From Algoriphagus chordae (GTDB taxonomy: Bacteria; Bacteroidota; Bacteroidia; Cytophagales; Cyclobacteriaceae), in the NCBI RefSeq assembly GCF_003254055.1, contig NZ_QKZT01000011.1, positions 1-64,000 on the forward strand: a stretch of 64,000 nucleotides of DNA. Direction: 5' to 3'. Positions 26,199 to 34,858 of the stretch are shown here, piece by piece; positions within the stretch are counted from its first letter, which is position 1, and every line of letters starts with the position of its first letter. The position numbers and the translations under genes were made by a program. A model generated the notes under the pieces. That model searched no databases. It was given only the letters and a program-made list of their open reading frames with translations, and was not told the origin of the DNA.

Positions 26199-27056
26199 TT
26201 ATAATACGTCCATTAGGCGGTCACTCATCTTATTGAACAAAAGTGTTCCAAGAAGAACAATGATTATCATGAATCCTCCACTATACAGGAGTTCAGGAAC
26301 CTCCACTGTACCAGATCCGAGAAATGAATATCTAAAGAGTTCAAATTGAGAAGATAGGGGGTTAATTTTTACTACCCATTGAATGTTTTCGGGTACCATA
26401 GCTACAGAGTAAAAAATTGGGCAAACAAACATTAGTAGCCTGATAAGCATATGTAATAATGGTAAGAGATCGCGGTATTTAGCGGTTAATACAGAGAAAA
26501 TAAGTCCACCGCCAAAGGCAATTCCTGCCGTAACGACTATTGCTGGAAAAATCAGAAAAATACGAGCAAAATTGAAGTCAACGATTCCTGTTGCTGCAAA
26601 ATAGGAGTAGGCACAACAAAGCAATAATAATTGAATTCCGAAAAGAATGATTTGAAGGCTTAATGAGGATATCGCTACTATTACTCTTGGAAAATATACT
26701 TTACTGAATATTTCTATATTCTGCGAAAAGGTTTTTGACAGCTGGAGAAAGGTTTCAGAAAATAATCCCCACAAGGTGATTCCAATCAAATTGAATAAAA
26801 ACGGGGGTGTGGAGCCCGTAGAAATTCCAATAAATTTATTGAATACCAAAACATAAATGAGTACAGTCAATAGAGGCTGGAGCAGAACCCAAAATGGTCC
26901 TAACAAGGTTTGCTGGTAAGAACCAAGAAAATCTTTACGGACTAATTGTATTATTAAATCTTTATATTGAAATAGCTCCTTGAGACTAGTACTAAACCAA
27001 GGTGTTTCTGGCCTTATTTCCCAATCCCAAAGTTCCTTGGATGCATGTCCTTTCAT
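26199..27056 (-). CDS. ABC-2 type polysaccharide export permease (Wzm-like)
   Basis: A 285-residue inner-membrane permease with about six hydrophobic segments. The N-terminus ETPWFSTSLKELFQYKDLI and QTLLGPFWVLLQPLLTVLIY are characteristic of the O-antigen/teichoic-acid permease family. The late segment FVCPIFYS and QWVVKINPLSSQFELFRYSF are conserved landmarks. It lies 6 bp before the ATPase gene. Together they form an ABC-dependent export route, as opposed to the Wzx/Wzy route, of which I see no gene here. Confidence 0.95.
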   Translation of the reverse strand: MKGHASKELWDWEIRPETPWFSTSLKELFQYKDLIIQLVRKDFLGSYQQTLLGPFWVLLQPLLTVLIYVLVFNKFIGISTGSTPPFLFNLIGITLWGLFSETFLQLSKTFSQNIEIFSKVYFPRVIVAISSLSLQIILFGIQLLLLCCAYSYFAATGIVDFNFARIFLIFPAIVVTAGIAFGGGLIFSVLTAKYRDLLPLLHMLIRLLMFVCPIFYSVAMVPENIQWVVKINPLSSQFELFRYSFLGSGTVEVPELLYSGGFMIIIVLLGTLLFNKMSDRLMDVL

Positions 27057-27071
27057 AGTTTGGAATTGGTT

Positions 27072-28103
27072 TTACGTTTTCAGCGAAATAGTTGATTTGA
27101 CCTGATAGATTCTCTTGTGAATAGACTTATACCTTAAAAGGTACATTAAATAGAAGCGTATTATCCATGCTATGGTATTTATGCTCTTATCCATCTGCCA
27201 AGCTCCCTTAATTTGCCTAAAAGCAGCGGCTTTGTTATTTGACAAGAAACTGCCTGCTAGCTTTATGTTAAATTTGGCATGGTAGGCTAAAGATTGTCTC
27301 TTGGTTTGAGCTTTGAGTTCATTGGGTAAATGAATTTGAATATTGTCAATTACCTTCATGATGTCACTGACGTTTCTTCCTTCTAAAAAGCTGTGATGAC
27401 TTATCCCTTGCCCGTGCCCCACACGATATTTTGCTAGGGTTTTTGGAGAATATGCAATGGGAAAATTAGCAGCAATTCTTGTCCACATTTCCCAATCTTC
27501 ACCATAATGGACTCCATAGAAACCACCTAGCCTTTCGTAGGTCGATCTTTTTACAACCATGGCAGGCGGTTGGATAAGCTGATGTTTTGCTATTATTCTT
27601 AAAAAATCGGGCAAGACTCCTGATTCATTAAATAGATTAGGGGCTGAAATAGTCAAATCTTTGCTCTGGTGATCAATGTAGAGGAAATTAGTAAAGGCTG
27701 CGCCTACTTGAGGGTATAAGTTGAAGAGTTCATCGATTTCCTTATAGAATCCATTTTCTACGCGGTCATCCGCGTGTAGTAAATGGATATAATGGCCAGA
27801 AGAGCGATTGATACAGGTTTCAAAGTTTCGTAAACTCCCAACATTTTCATGTTGCTTGTAGTATTTTACTCTACCCTTACTTACTTGATATACTAATTCT
27901 CTGACATTTCCATCAGTACTATTGTCATCTACCACTTCGATTTCCATAAGGCTTTCGCCTAAATCTTGAGAAAGTACGCTTTCAATGGTTTCTCTTAGAT
28001 ATGCAATGGAGTTGTATACAGGGATCATCACTGACCAAATTGGTCTCTTCTGGTCCTTAATCGAATGAATTAAAGGGGGTGAGCTTGGTGTACGACTTTC
28101 CAT
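27072..28103 (-). CDS. Glycosyltransferase family 2 (paralogue B)
   Basis: A 343-residue GT2 protein with PIWSVMIPVYNSIAYLRETI, IEVVDDNSTDG, the acidic site LLHADDRV and YGEDWEMWTRIA. It is closely related to the protein encoded at 23875-24909 and is the first gene of the minus-strand glycan operon, 15 bp before the permease gene. The operon order is GT, permease, ATPase, GT, GT, GT-methyltransferase, deacetylase, all within a few bases of each other. Confidence 0.92.
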   Translation of the reverse strand: MESRTPSSPPLIHSIKDQKRPIWSVMIPVYNSIAYLRETIESVLSQDLGESLMEIEVVDDNSTDGNVRELVYQVSKGRVKYYKQHENVGSLRNFETCINRSSGHYIHLLHADDRVENGFYKEIDELFNLYPQVGAAFTNFLYIDHQSKDLTISAPNLFNESGVLPDFLRIIAKHQLIQPPAMVVKRSTYERLGGFYGVHYGEDWEMWTRIAANFPIAYSPKTLAKYRVGHGQGISHHSFLEGRNVSDIMKVIDNIQIHLPNELKAQTKRQSLAYHAKFNIKLAGSFLSNNKAAAFRQIKGAWQMDKSINTIAWIIRFYLMYLLRYKSIHKRIYQVKSTISLKT

Positions 28104-28423
28104 GAGGATCTAATAATTTAGATCGTCAAATATAATTAAATGTATAAGTAATAAACAAGAGATGTTGATGTGAAAAGCTTTTTATACAATATAAAAGGAT
28201 TAAAAATATATTTGAAGTGATTATTGACTGTAATGGTTAGTTAAATCATATTCTATAATTCTGATTAGGGAATCAGAGTTGTTACTCATCAGATTTGGCG
28301 GAAATCGACCTTTTTTGGATAATTATTTTCTTAGACCTTCTTCACGTTTTGGTAGGTATGACCAAGGTATGACTTGTCGAGTATGGAAGCATGCAAAATG
28401 TAGAAATAGCAGGCCATAACACA
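28104..28423. other. Intergenic region upstream of the glycan operon
   Basis: AT-rich, with no reading frame or RNA motif recognised. It should hold the promoter of the glycan export operon on the minus strand. I found no confident consensus match. Confidence 0.45.
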
Positions 28424-28449
28424 AAAAAAATCCCGAGGATGTCGGGATT
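28424..28449 (-). terminator. Terminator of the tRNA-Val operon
   Basis: On the minus strand, AATCCCGAC pairs with GTCGGGATT style arms (AATCCCGACATCCTCGGGAT) and is followed by eight T residues. Confidence 0.85.
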
Positions 28450-28454
28450 GAATA

Positions 28455-28540
28455 TGGGATTTGAGTCTCAAAAGCTTTCGGGAGAACCCCGATCCTTCCG
28501 ATTACATCGGAATGCTCTGAACCAATAGAGCTAAATTTTA
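28455..28540 (-). pseudogene. tRNA-Val-like relic 1 with palindromes in place of arms
   Basis: Read on the minus strand it keeps tRNA-Val landmarks: TTTAGCTC, TTGGTTCAGAGCAT (D arm) and the 3' acceptor. The anticodon arm is replaced by the palindrome TTCCGATGTAATCGGAA (28496-28512) and the T loop by a decayed form of TCCCGAAAGCTTTCGGGA (28465-28482). The acceptor stem no longer pairs well. It is probably not a functional tRNA. Confidence 0.65.
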
Positions 28541-28545
28541 AAATG

Positions 28546-28620
28546 TGGGAGTTGAGGGATTCGAACCCCCGACCCTCTGCTTGTAAGGCAGATGCTCTGA
28601 ACCAACTGAGCTAAACTCCC
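28546..28620 (-). tRNA. tRNA-Val (anticodon UAC)
   Basis: A 75-nt cloverleaf on the minus strand. Acceptor GGGAGTT pairs with AACTCCC, with discriminator A. The anticodon stem TCTGC/GCAGA encloses loop CTTACAA, giving anticodon TAC. The T arm has TTCGAAT. CCA is not encoded. The copy at 28815-28889 is identical. Confidence 0.96.
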
Positions 28621-28639
28621 AATAAATCTTCTTCTGAAA

Positions 28640-28681
28640 CTCTGAACCTCCCGATAACTATCGGGATGAGCAAAACTCCCA
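28640..28681 (-). repeat. tRNA-Val 5' fragment with a palindrome in the D loop
   Basis: Matches the 5' acceptor and D arm of tRNA-Val (on the plus strand CTCTGAACC, then TGAGC and AAACTCCCA), with TCCCGATAACTATCGGGA (28649-28666) in place of the three D-loop bases. A near-identical fragment lies at 28909-28950. Confidence 0.7.
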
Positions 28682-28723
28682 AGAATAGAATAGTGCCCAC
28701 TTTTGAGCATACATAGTAAGATG

Positions 28724-28810
28724 TGGGATTTGAGTCCCGAAAGCTTTCGGGAGAACCCCGATTCTTCCGATTACATCGGAATGCTCTGAACCAACAGAGC
28801 TAAACTTTAA
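28724..28810 (-). pseudogene. tRNA-Val-like relic 2 with palindromes in place of arms
   Basis: A second copy of relic 1, offset by 269 bp. Here the T-loop palindrome is perfect (TCCCGAAAGCTTTCGGGA, 28735-28752) and the anticodon-arm palindrome is TTCCGATGTAATCGGAA (28765-28781). The latter can fold as a 5 bp stem with a 7-nt loop ATGTAAT, which would present anticodon GUA. The acceptor ends do not pair properly (TAAAGTT against AATCCCA), so function as a tRNA is doubtful. Confidence 0.65.
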
Positions 28811-28814
28811 GATG

Positions 28815-28889
28815 TGGGAGTTGAGGGATTCGAACCCCCGACCCTCTGCTTGTAAGGCAGATGCTCTGAACCAACTGAGCTAAACTCCC
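28815..28889 (-). tRNA. tRNA-Val (anticodon UAC), second copy
   Basis: Identical over 75 nt to the gene at 28546-28620. It arose as part of a 269 bp tandem duplication that also includes the relics. This copy is nearest the promoter at 28983-29013. Confidence 0.96.
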
Positions 28890-28908
28890 AATAAATTTTA
28901 TTTTGAAA

Positions 28909-28950
28909 CTCTGAACCTCCCGATAGCTATCGGGATGAGCTAAACTCCCA
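28909..28950 (-). repeat. tRNA-Val 5' fragment with a perfect palindrome in the D loop
   Basis: Same structure as 28640-28681, with the perfect palindrome TCCCGATAGCTATCGGGA at 28918-28935. It would be the first element in the operon transcript. Confidence 0.7.
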
Positions 28951-28982
28951 TCTTTGTATTCCTTTCCGTTCGAAAGGGAATG

Positions 28983-29013
28983 CAAAGGTAATTAGAGATT
29001 CATTTGTGGCAAA
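28983..29013 (-). promoter_or_regulatory. Promoter of the tRNA-Val operon
   Basis: On the minus strand TTTG (29010-29013), exactly 19 bp, then TACCTTTG (28983-28990): a perfect match to the Bacteroidota consensus TTTG-N19-TAnnTTTG. An inverted repeat (ATTCCCTTTCG / CGGAAAGGAAT) at about 28958-28981 follows in the early transcript. Confidence 0.85.
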
Positions 29014-29088
29014 TCTTGGATTGCTTTTTTTTGATAATAAAAAATAATCGTTTGATAATGAGGAGGTAAATTATTATTTATTTAGCCT

Positions 29089-30915
29089 TTACTCCAAATT
29101 CAACATAAATCCAGCACGAAACCAGCGACCTGGCATCTGTACTGTACCTGCTTCCATGTAGTCGGTGTTTGTAATATTAGATGCTTCAGCAAAGAATCCC
29201 AGTTTTCCAGTACGATTGAAGTCCACTCGCATATCAAGTAGGAAGTAGGGGTCTTGGCTCATTCTCTCCAAGTATCTCATTTTCGTGTTCCATTCGAATT
29301 TTTGACCAAGTCCCAAAAGAAATCCTCCAATGACTTGATTTTTTAAAGCTGTCAGAGCATAGCGAGTTTCAATTCCTGGCTGGTCAATCAAATCGGCATT
29401 GAGGTAATTATAGGAAAGCATAAACTCCTTAATCTGGACTGTTTTGCCATTGGGACTTACTCGGTAATTTAATGAAGCTTCAATTCCGTTAAATTTCACT
29501 TCACTGAAATTCTGGGGCTGCCAAGGCGTGTCTGCGTCAGGTCTAGTCCATTCGATTAAATTATCTGTGTTTCTGTTGAAATAAACCAATTCAGCGAAAA
29601 AGCCAGATTTCGACCATTTAGCTCCTATTTCGAAATTTTGCGCTTGTTCTGGCTCTAGTTGATCATTGCCGATATTTGTTGGGCCTTGATAGTAAAGGTC
29701 GTTATAAGTTGGGATTCTAAAACTTACGCCGTAGCCAGAGTAAAATCGTAGTTCTTTCGTGGCTTGGAACCCTAGTTCAGCTCCAGGGAAATGCTTCCAG
29801 CCATATCCTGTGTAATAATTAGAATACAACCCTGCGCGTAAATCTACTTTTGTTCCAAAATTAACCATCTGTTCCAAAAATACGCCAGCGATGGTGCGTT
29901 CTCTGTCGCCAAGATTTGTGCTTTCGATGGATTCTTTTCTTGTCTCAACACCAAAACCGGTTGTGCCAAGTTTAGTCTCAAAATTCCCGTTTGCTTCAAT
30001 GGCGTAAACATCTGTCGTGTGAAAGTTTTGGTAGAAGGACGGTTCATTTCTCTTGAGTACATATTCATCAGCATTTCTACGGAAATAGCCTCTGGTGTTT
30101 AGGTAAAACTTTTCTAGCGTCAATGTATGGCTTATAGAGGCAAGAGTAGTCTGAACGCTTTCCCATTGATCTGGAAAGGAGCTGGAGTAAAAACCATTGG
30201 CACCAAAATCACGATCAGTATAGGCTATCATGCCTTTCAACTCATTTTGTTCATTGAGATCAATGCCTCCTTCATAAAAGATATTACTGACTTGGTAATC
30301 AGAATTGTACCAGTGCCCATCTGAATCATCGTATGAGATAGCCAAGTTTTGCTTGTAATTCCCTAGAGGAAGCGAACCTGCAAAATTTATCCCTTTCATC
30401 CCGAAGTCTCCTGCATAGCCCTGCAGTCTGGCGTATCTTTTATCGCTCAGTTCGGTAATCACATTGATTGCACCTGCATAAGCATTCTGCCCAAAAACTC
30501 TTGATGCAGGGCCCTTAAGGACTTCGATTCGATCTATATTGACTAGTGGTACTGGGATATTCATCATATGATGTCCTGTCTGAGGATCGCTGAGCTTGAT
30601 GCCATTCAGAAGCATTAGTGTCTGCTCAAAGGATCCTCCACGAATACTCACATCGGCTTGGACACCAGTCACTCCTCTTTGGCGAATATCTAAACCAGGT
30701 ACGAATGATAGCACTTCTGGGAGGCTTCTGGCTGGGGATGTCTCTATTTGAAGTTTACTTACCAGAGAGATGTTTCTGCTTTGCTTAGAAAAGGGGAGCT
30801 GGATTCTGTTTTCATGAATCAAAACTTCACCTAAGTCCTGGGTAGTCGTGTCAGATTGGGCATATAGACCTGTAGAAAATGCCAAAGAAGACAGCAGTAG
30901 TACTAGTTTTTGCAT
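29089..30915 (-). CDS. TonB-dependent outer-membrane receptor (BtuB/FepA-like)
   Basis: A 608-residue receptor with a signal peptide (MQKLVLLLSSLAFSTGLYAQ). The plug domain (about 40-150) shows RSLPEVLSFVPGLDIRQRG, ADVSIRGGSFEQTLMLLNG and RIEVLKGPASRVFGQNAYAG. The rest is a beta-barrel ending RWFRAGFMLNLE, with the usual C-terminal aromatic/hydrophobic strand. It lacks the CarboxypepD-like domain of SusC proteins. The ligand may be a metal chelate, vitamin or small nutrient; no riboswitch or partner gene nearby tells which. Confidence 0.9.
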   Translation of the reverse strand: MQKLVLLLSSLAFSTGLYAQSDTTTQDLGEVLIHENRIQLPFSKQSRNISLVSKLQIETSPARSLPEVLSFVPGLDIRQRGVTGVQADVSIRGGSFEQTLMLLNGIKLSDPQTGHHMMNIPVPLVNIDRIEVLKGPASRVFGQNAYAGAINVITELSDKRYARLQGYAGDFGMKGINFAGSLPLGNYKQNLAISYDDSDGHWYNSDYQVSNIFYEGGIDLNEQNELKGMIAYTDRDFGANGFYSSSFPDQWESVQTTLASISHTLTLEKFYLNTRGYFRRNADEYVLKRNEPSFYQNFHTTDVYAIEANGNFETKLGTTGFGVETRKESIESTNLGDRERTIAGVFLEQMVNFGTKVDLRAGLYSNYYTGYGWKHFPGAELGFQATKELRFYSGYGVSFRIPTYNDLYYQGPTNIGNDQLEPEQAQNFEIGAKWSKSGFFAELVYFNRNTDNLIEWTRPDADTPWQPQNFSEVKFNGIEASLNYRVSPNGKTVQIKEFMLSYNYLNADLIDQPGIETRYALTALKNQVIGGFLLGLGQKFEWNTKMRYLERMSQDPYFLLDMRVDFNRTGKLGFFAEASNITNTDYMEAGTVQMPGRWFRAGFMLNLE

Positions 30916-31072
30916 GGGTTGATCGTGAATAGTATCCCAAAAGTGAAAGGAAAATATCCTTTTTCCAATAATGAGATATTTCTAAAAATTCGTTAAAGGA
31001 ATGACTCTCGTGTAAATATCACAGCTGTTTAAAATTTCAATTCTTACTTTTGCGGCTAAATCAATAAATAGT

Positions 31073-33028
31073 ATGCGCAGGAAAATTATAGTTAAGCTGC
31101 TTTTTGCAGGAGCGATGCTCGCAGGAATCAGCAATTCTTTTGCTCAAGAAGTAAAGGAGAATAATCAAGAACAATTTGGTGAATTTATCAACCGAAAGGG
31201 GACATACACTCGATCTGCTTCTGGCAAGCCTAATGTAGGTTACTGGCAGAACAAGGCTGATTACCAAATCGCAGTGACCTTGGATGATCAGGCACACACG
31301 CTTACTGGTAATATTACACTTACTTACACCAATAATAGCCCTGAGAATCTTGATTTCATCTGGATGCAGATGGAGCAAAACAGATTTACGGAAGATTCTC
31401 GCGGTACCTTGACTACTCCAATTCAAGGGAACCGATACAACGGTGATACCGACGGTGGATTTGATGTGACTAACCTTCAGGCCAAAGTTGGTTCTAAGGG
31501 ATCCGTCTCTACGAAGCACATCGATTCTGATACTAGAATGCAAGTGTGGTTCAATGAACCTATCCCGGCGAAAGGTGGAACAGCAACCGTTTCTATGGAT
31601 TTCTCTTTCAAAGTTCCGGTAGAAGGAATGGACCGAATGGGAAGACTTGAAGTAGAAGATGGTTGGATTTATGCTTTTGCTCAGTGGTATCCTAAAGTAG
31701 CCGTATTTGATGACGTAGAAGGTTGGAATGTGGAGCCTTACTTGGGAGCTGGAGAGTTTTACCTAGAGTATGGTGATTTCGATTACAAAGTTACCGTGCC
31801 TTATGACCACATCGTAGTAGGTTCTGGTGAGTTGTTGAATCCTAAAGAGGTATTGAGTAAAGAACTTCAGAATCGTTACGCTAAAGCAAAAGACAGTGAT
31901 ACTACAGTAATGTTGATCACTGCTGATGAGATTGGAAACACTGAATTGACAAGACCTAAGCAAGACGGAACTGTCACTTGGCATTTTGCTATTGAAAATA
32001 GCCGTGATGTAGCTTTTGCTACTTCTAAGGCATTTATCTGGGATGCTGCCAAAATCAACTTGCCTAGCGGAAAGAAAATATTGGCTCAGTCTGCATATCC
32101 AAAAGAATCCGATGGACAAGAGGCTTGGTCTAGATCCACGGAATATAGCAAAGCATCTATCGAGCATTATTCTGACAGATGGTTTGAATTCCCTTATGCG
32201 ACAGCTACCAATGTGGCAGCAGACATAGGAGGGATGGAGTATCCAGGATTAAATTTCTGTAGCTACAATTCAAAAGGACGTGGACTTTGGGGAGTAACTG
32301 ATCATGAGTTTGGTCACAACTGGTTCCCAATGATTGTAGGTTCAAATGAGCGTCGCTACCCTTGGATGGATGAAGGATTTAATACTTTTATCAACCATTA
32401 CAGCACCCTAGCATTCAATGATGGGGAGTATCCTTCAAATTTGAATCAAACTCGTAGATCTATTAATTTCTTCACTAGCGAGACTAGAGAAGGAATCGAT
32501 ACTTATCCAGATGTAGTAAATGTAAGCAATCTGGGCATGCTTGCTTACAACAAACCTGCTATGGGTCTTTTGATGTTGAGAGAGTACATCCTCGGTCACG
32601 AGCGCTTTGACAATGCTTTCAAGTCCTATATCAAGACTTGGGCATACAAGCATCCACAACCAACTGATTTCTTCAATCATATGGAGAATGTAGCTGGTGA
32701 GAACCTTTCTTGGTTCTGGCAAGGATGGTTCTATGGAACTGGCAATATTGATTTAGGTATAAGTGCTGTGATCCCTTATGCAGGCAACTATGTCTTTGTT
32801 TTAGAAAATAAAGGAGACATGCCAATGCCAGTATTGATGGAAATCACTTTTGAAGATGGCTCAACTGAGAGAAAAATGCTTCCGGTTGAAATCTGGCAAC
32901 GAGGTGACACTTGGAATTACCTGCTGAAAACTGACAAAAAAGTGAAAGGAGTAGTAGTCGATCCTGATAAGCTTATTCCAGATGTGAATCTTGGAAATGA
33001 TAGCTGGCCACAGAACGTTTACGAATAA
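31073..33028 (+). CDS. Exported M1-family zinc metallopeptidase
   Basis: A 651-residue gluzincin aminopeptidase-like protein with a signal peptide ending near SNSFAQ. Zinc ligands are His411 and His415 in HEFGHNW and Glu434 in WMDEGFNTF; Glu412 is the catalytic base. The N-terminal beta-domain (about 55-250) is typical of M1 enzymes. The usual GAMEN substrate motif appears as GGMEYPG (386-392), an altered form seen in other Bacteroidota members. It is probably periplasmic and has a -7 element TACTTTTG at 31045-31052 but no clear -33. Confidence 0.92.
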   Translation: MRRKIIVKLLFAGAMLAGISNSFAQEVKENNQEQFGEFINRKGTYTRSASGKPNVGYWQNKADYQIAVTLDDQAHTLTGNITLTYTNNSPENLDFIWMQMEQNRFTEDSRGTLTTPIQGNRYNGDTDGGFDVTNLQAKVGSKGSVSTKHIDSDTRMQVWFNEPIPAKGGTATVSMDFSFKVPVEGMDRMGRLEVEDGWIYAFAQWYPKVAVFDDVEGWNVEPYLGAGEFYLEYGDFDYKVTVPYDHIVVGSGELLNPKEVLSKELQNRYAKAKDSDTTVMLITADEIGNTELTRPKQDGTVTWHFAIENSRDVAFATSKAFIWDAAKINLPSGKKILAQSAYPKESDGQEAWSRSTEYSKASIEHYSDRWFEFPYATATNVAADIGGMEYPGLNFCSYNSKGRGLWGVTDHEFGHNWFPMIVGSNERRYPWMDEGFNTFINHYSTLAFNDGEYPSNLNQTRRSINFFTSETREGIDTYPDVVNVSNLGMLAYNKPAMGLLMLREYILGHERFDNAFKSYIKTWAYKHPQPTDFFNHMENVAGENLSWFWQGWFYGTGNIDLGISAVIPYAGNYVFVLENKGDMPMPVLMEITFEDGSTERKMLPVEIWQRGDTWNYLLKTDKKVKGVVVDPDKLIPDVNLGNDSWPQNVYE

Positions 33029-33041
33029 TAAGAAATGGCAA

Positions 33042-33070
33042 GAGCCCGGATCTAAGGTCCGGGCTTTTAC
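33042..33070 (+). terminator. Terminator of the M1 peptidase gene
   Basis: The stem AGCCCGGA / TCCGGGCT with a short T tail lies 14 bp after the stop. The interval 33071-33295 shows no gene or motif. Confidence 0.85.
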
Positions 33071-33295
33071 ATTTTTAATAGAGTACAAAGTCTAGGCATC
33101 TAGATGAAGATGACACTGTGTACGATTTTTCTATCGAGGAAAAAGGCTAAATGTTTTTAAGAAAGGATATTTTTTGGCTCTCTTGCCATCACTAGTAGAG
33201 ATCTACTAGACAAGATCTTGGACCCAAAGTTTGGGTTTATCAAGCCCTGTAATGCTTTAATATTTAAGTGAGTGAAAATCACCTATTCATAATAA

Positions 33296-33333
33296 AAAAT
33301 GGGCTCCCATCTGTGTAGATGAAAGCCCATTGA
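33296..33333 (-). terminator. Terminator of the minus-strand SusC/SusD operon
   Basis: On the minus strand AATGGGCT pairs with AGCCCATT, with an inner CATC/GATG stem, and is followed by TTTTTATT just past the SusD stop. Confidence 0.85.
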
Positions 33334-33351
33334 ATTGAAAATTAGATTTGA

Positions 33352-34836
33352 TTATTTAATCCACCAGGTCATTTCATGAATGTTATCATTGCCGGCGCCG
33401 AATTGCTTGGTAATGGCAGAGGTTACGTTTTCTGCATTGTAATTATATTCAGACTGAGGATAAATCCATCTGTAAGGAATCTCGACACCCTCAGGTCTTC
33501 TGAAAGATGGAAATCCAGTACGGTGATGATCATAGAAGGATGTCCATTGTAGTTGAAAGAAGGACTGCAGATATTTTTGCATGATGATCAGCTCAATTTT
33601 ATCGGTGTCGCTCGTGACTTTTGAAAAGTCATTCATTGGCTCATTGAGGTACATTATTGCCGCTTCAGAATCTACGTAGCTGCTATATTCTTCAGAATAC
33701 ATTTCGTAAAACTTGAAAGAGGCCTTTACACCTTCCTCATAAAGCATTTCAGCATCTGCATTGATCCAGCCTCGTACCGCAGCCTCTGCTAATATTAATT
33801 GTTGCTCGGAATAGCCTAAGAGCTTATATGGTTCATTTATCGGATCTCTATGGTACCGGTCGTTCACTTTTGACACCTTGCCTAGGGTAGCTTTTTCATT
33901 GACCTCAGCATATGGTGCTGCAGGATCACCGCCTTCATATGCCGAGAAATCGTCGATTGCTTTGCCTGCTTCTTTGGCAGATTTGGTCTGAGTACAGTAA
34001 ATGAAGAGTCTTGGGTCTTTTCTTACTTGAAGTCTCTGTATAAAGGTGGAATCGATATACATTCCAGAGCTGAATCCACTACTGTTGAAATCTGGGTATC
34101 GATTGTTTTGCTGATCTAAGAATACCAATTGACCGCTTTCTTCTTCACTTTCCATCAAGGGACTATTGGTGAAAATAGTATTGAATTCGCTGAAGTCTAT
34201 TTCTCCAGATGCCGATTTTGGAGAAAGTGTCATAAGAACCTTCAAGCGGAATGCGTTGATCAATTTTCTCCACGAGAGCACATTGCCAGCATAGATGATA
34301 TCTCCGGCTATGATGGTGTTCTGCTCAGAAAGAATCTTGTCTGCCTCTTCCAATTCTAGCAATATGCCTTTGAAAACGACTTCTTGGTCATCGTATACAG
34401 GTGCATACTCTTCTTCTATCTCACCCTTTAGCGCTGCTGTGTATGGGACATCTCCGAAGTTTAGGGTCAAGTTGAAGAAATAGTAACTTCTGAAGAATTT
34501 GCCCAAAGCTATGTAAGCAGGGTCTTCTATACGCTCAGCTTCTTGGATCATTTTGGTCACATTTCTTAAAACAGAATAAGGACCAAAACTTCCTCTATCC
34601 CATTTGTAGTACTGATTAGTGTTTTCCCCATCAGTTTGTACGAGCATCTTTTGTGCATAGAGTGGAGAAGTGCCCCCATTGGCTCTGAAGACTGACCATT
34701 CCACATTGGTCAGTAGAAGTTGAGGGTGAGTTTCAGTCGGAAGGTTTGGATTGATGTTCATTTCCTCCAGGTCCGCGCAGGAAGTAAACACCAAAGAAAG
34801 AAACAGGATTGTTAATATATTTTTCATTTTATTCAA
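33352..34836 (-). CDS. SusD/RagB-family lipoprotein
   Basis: A 494-residue surface lipoprotein with lipobox LVFTSC (Cys near 20). SusD proteins capture glycans or peptides over the SusC barrel. Landmarks are the N-terminal DLEEMNINPNLPTET, FFNLTLNFGDVPYTAAL with helical TPR-like repeats, and the C-terminal FQLQWTSFYDHHRTGFPSF then RWIYPQSEYNYN, typical of the SusD-like_2 subfamily. It is downstream of its SusC partner by 22 bp. No carbohydrate-active enzyme lies beside this pair, so the substrate is open. Confidence 0.92.
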   Translation of the reverse strand: MNKMKNILTILFLSLVFTSCADLEEMNINPNLPTETHPQLLLTNVEWSVFRANGGTSPLYAQKMLVQTDGENTNQYYKWDRGSFGPYSVLRNVTKMIQEAERIEDPAYIALGKFFRSYYFFNLTLNFGDVPYTAALKGEIEEEYAPVYDDQEVVFKGILLELEEADKILSEQNTIIAGDIIYAGNVLSWRKLINAFRLKVLMTLSPKSASGEIDFSEFNTIFTNSPLMESEEESGQLVFLDQQNNRYPDFNSSGFSSGMYIDSTFIQRLQVRKDPRLFIYCTQTKSAKEAGKAIDDFSAYEGGDPAAPYAEVNEKATLGKVSKVNDRYHRDPINEPYKLLGYSEQQLILAEAAVRGWINADAEMLYEEGVKASFKFYEMYSEEYSSYVDSEAAIMYLNEPMNDFSKVTSDTDKIELIIMQKYLQSFFQLQWTSFYDHHRTGFPSFRRPEGVEIPYRWIYPQSEYNYNAENVTSAITKQFGAGNDNIHEMTWWIK

Positions 34837-34858
34837 TGTTTGTCTGACTGTAAATCAA

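Noticed and set aside
28800..28985. A 61-codon frame over the tRNA region
   Set aside because: It is the antisense shadow of tRNA-Val and its relics, a common false call.
29089..31072. A cobalamin riboswitch upstream of the BtuB-like receptor
   Set aside because: The 157 bp upstream interval shows no B12-box-like sequence, so a vitamin B12 role is not supported.
31061..31543. A 160-codon frame opposite the M1 peptidase gene
   Set aside because: It is fully antisense to a well-supported gene with HExxH and signal peptide, and shows no domain.
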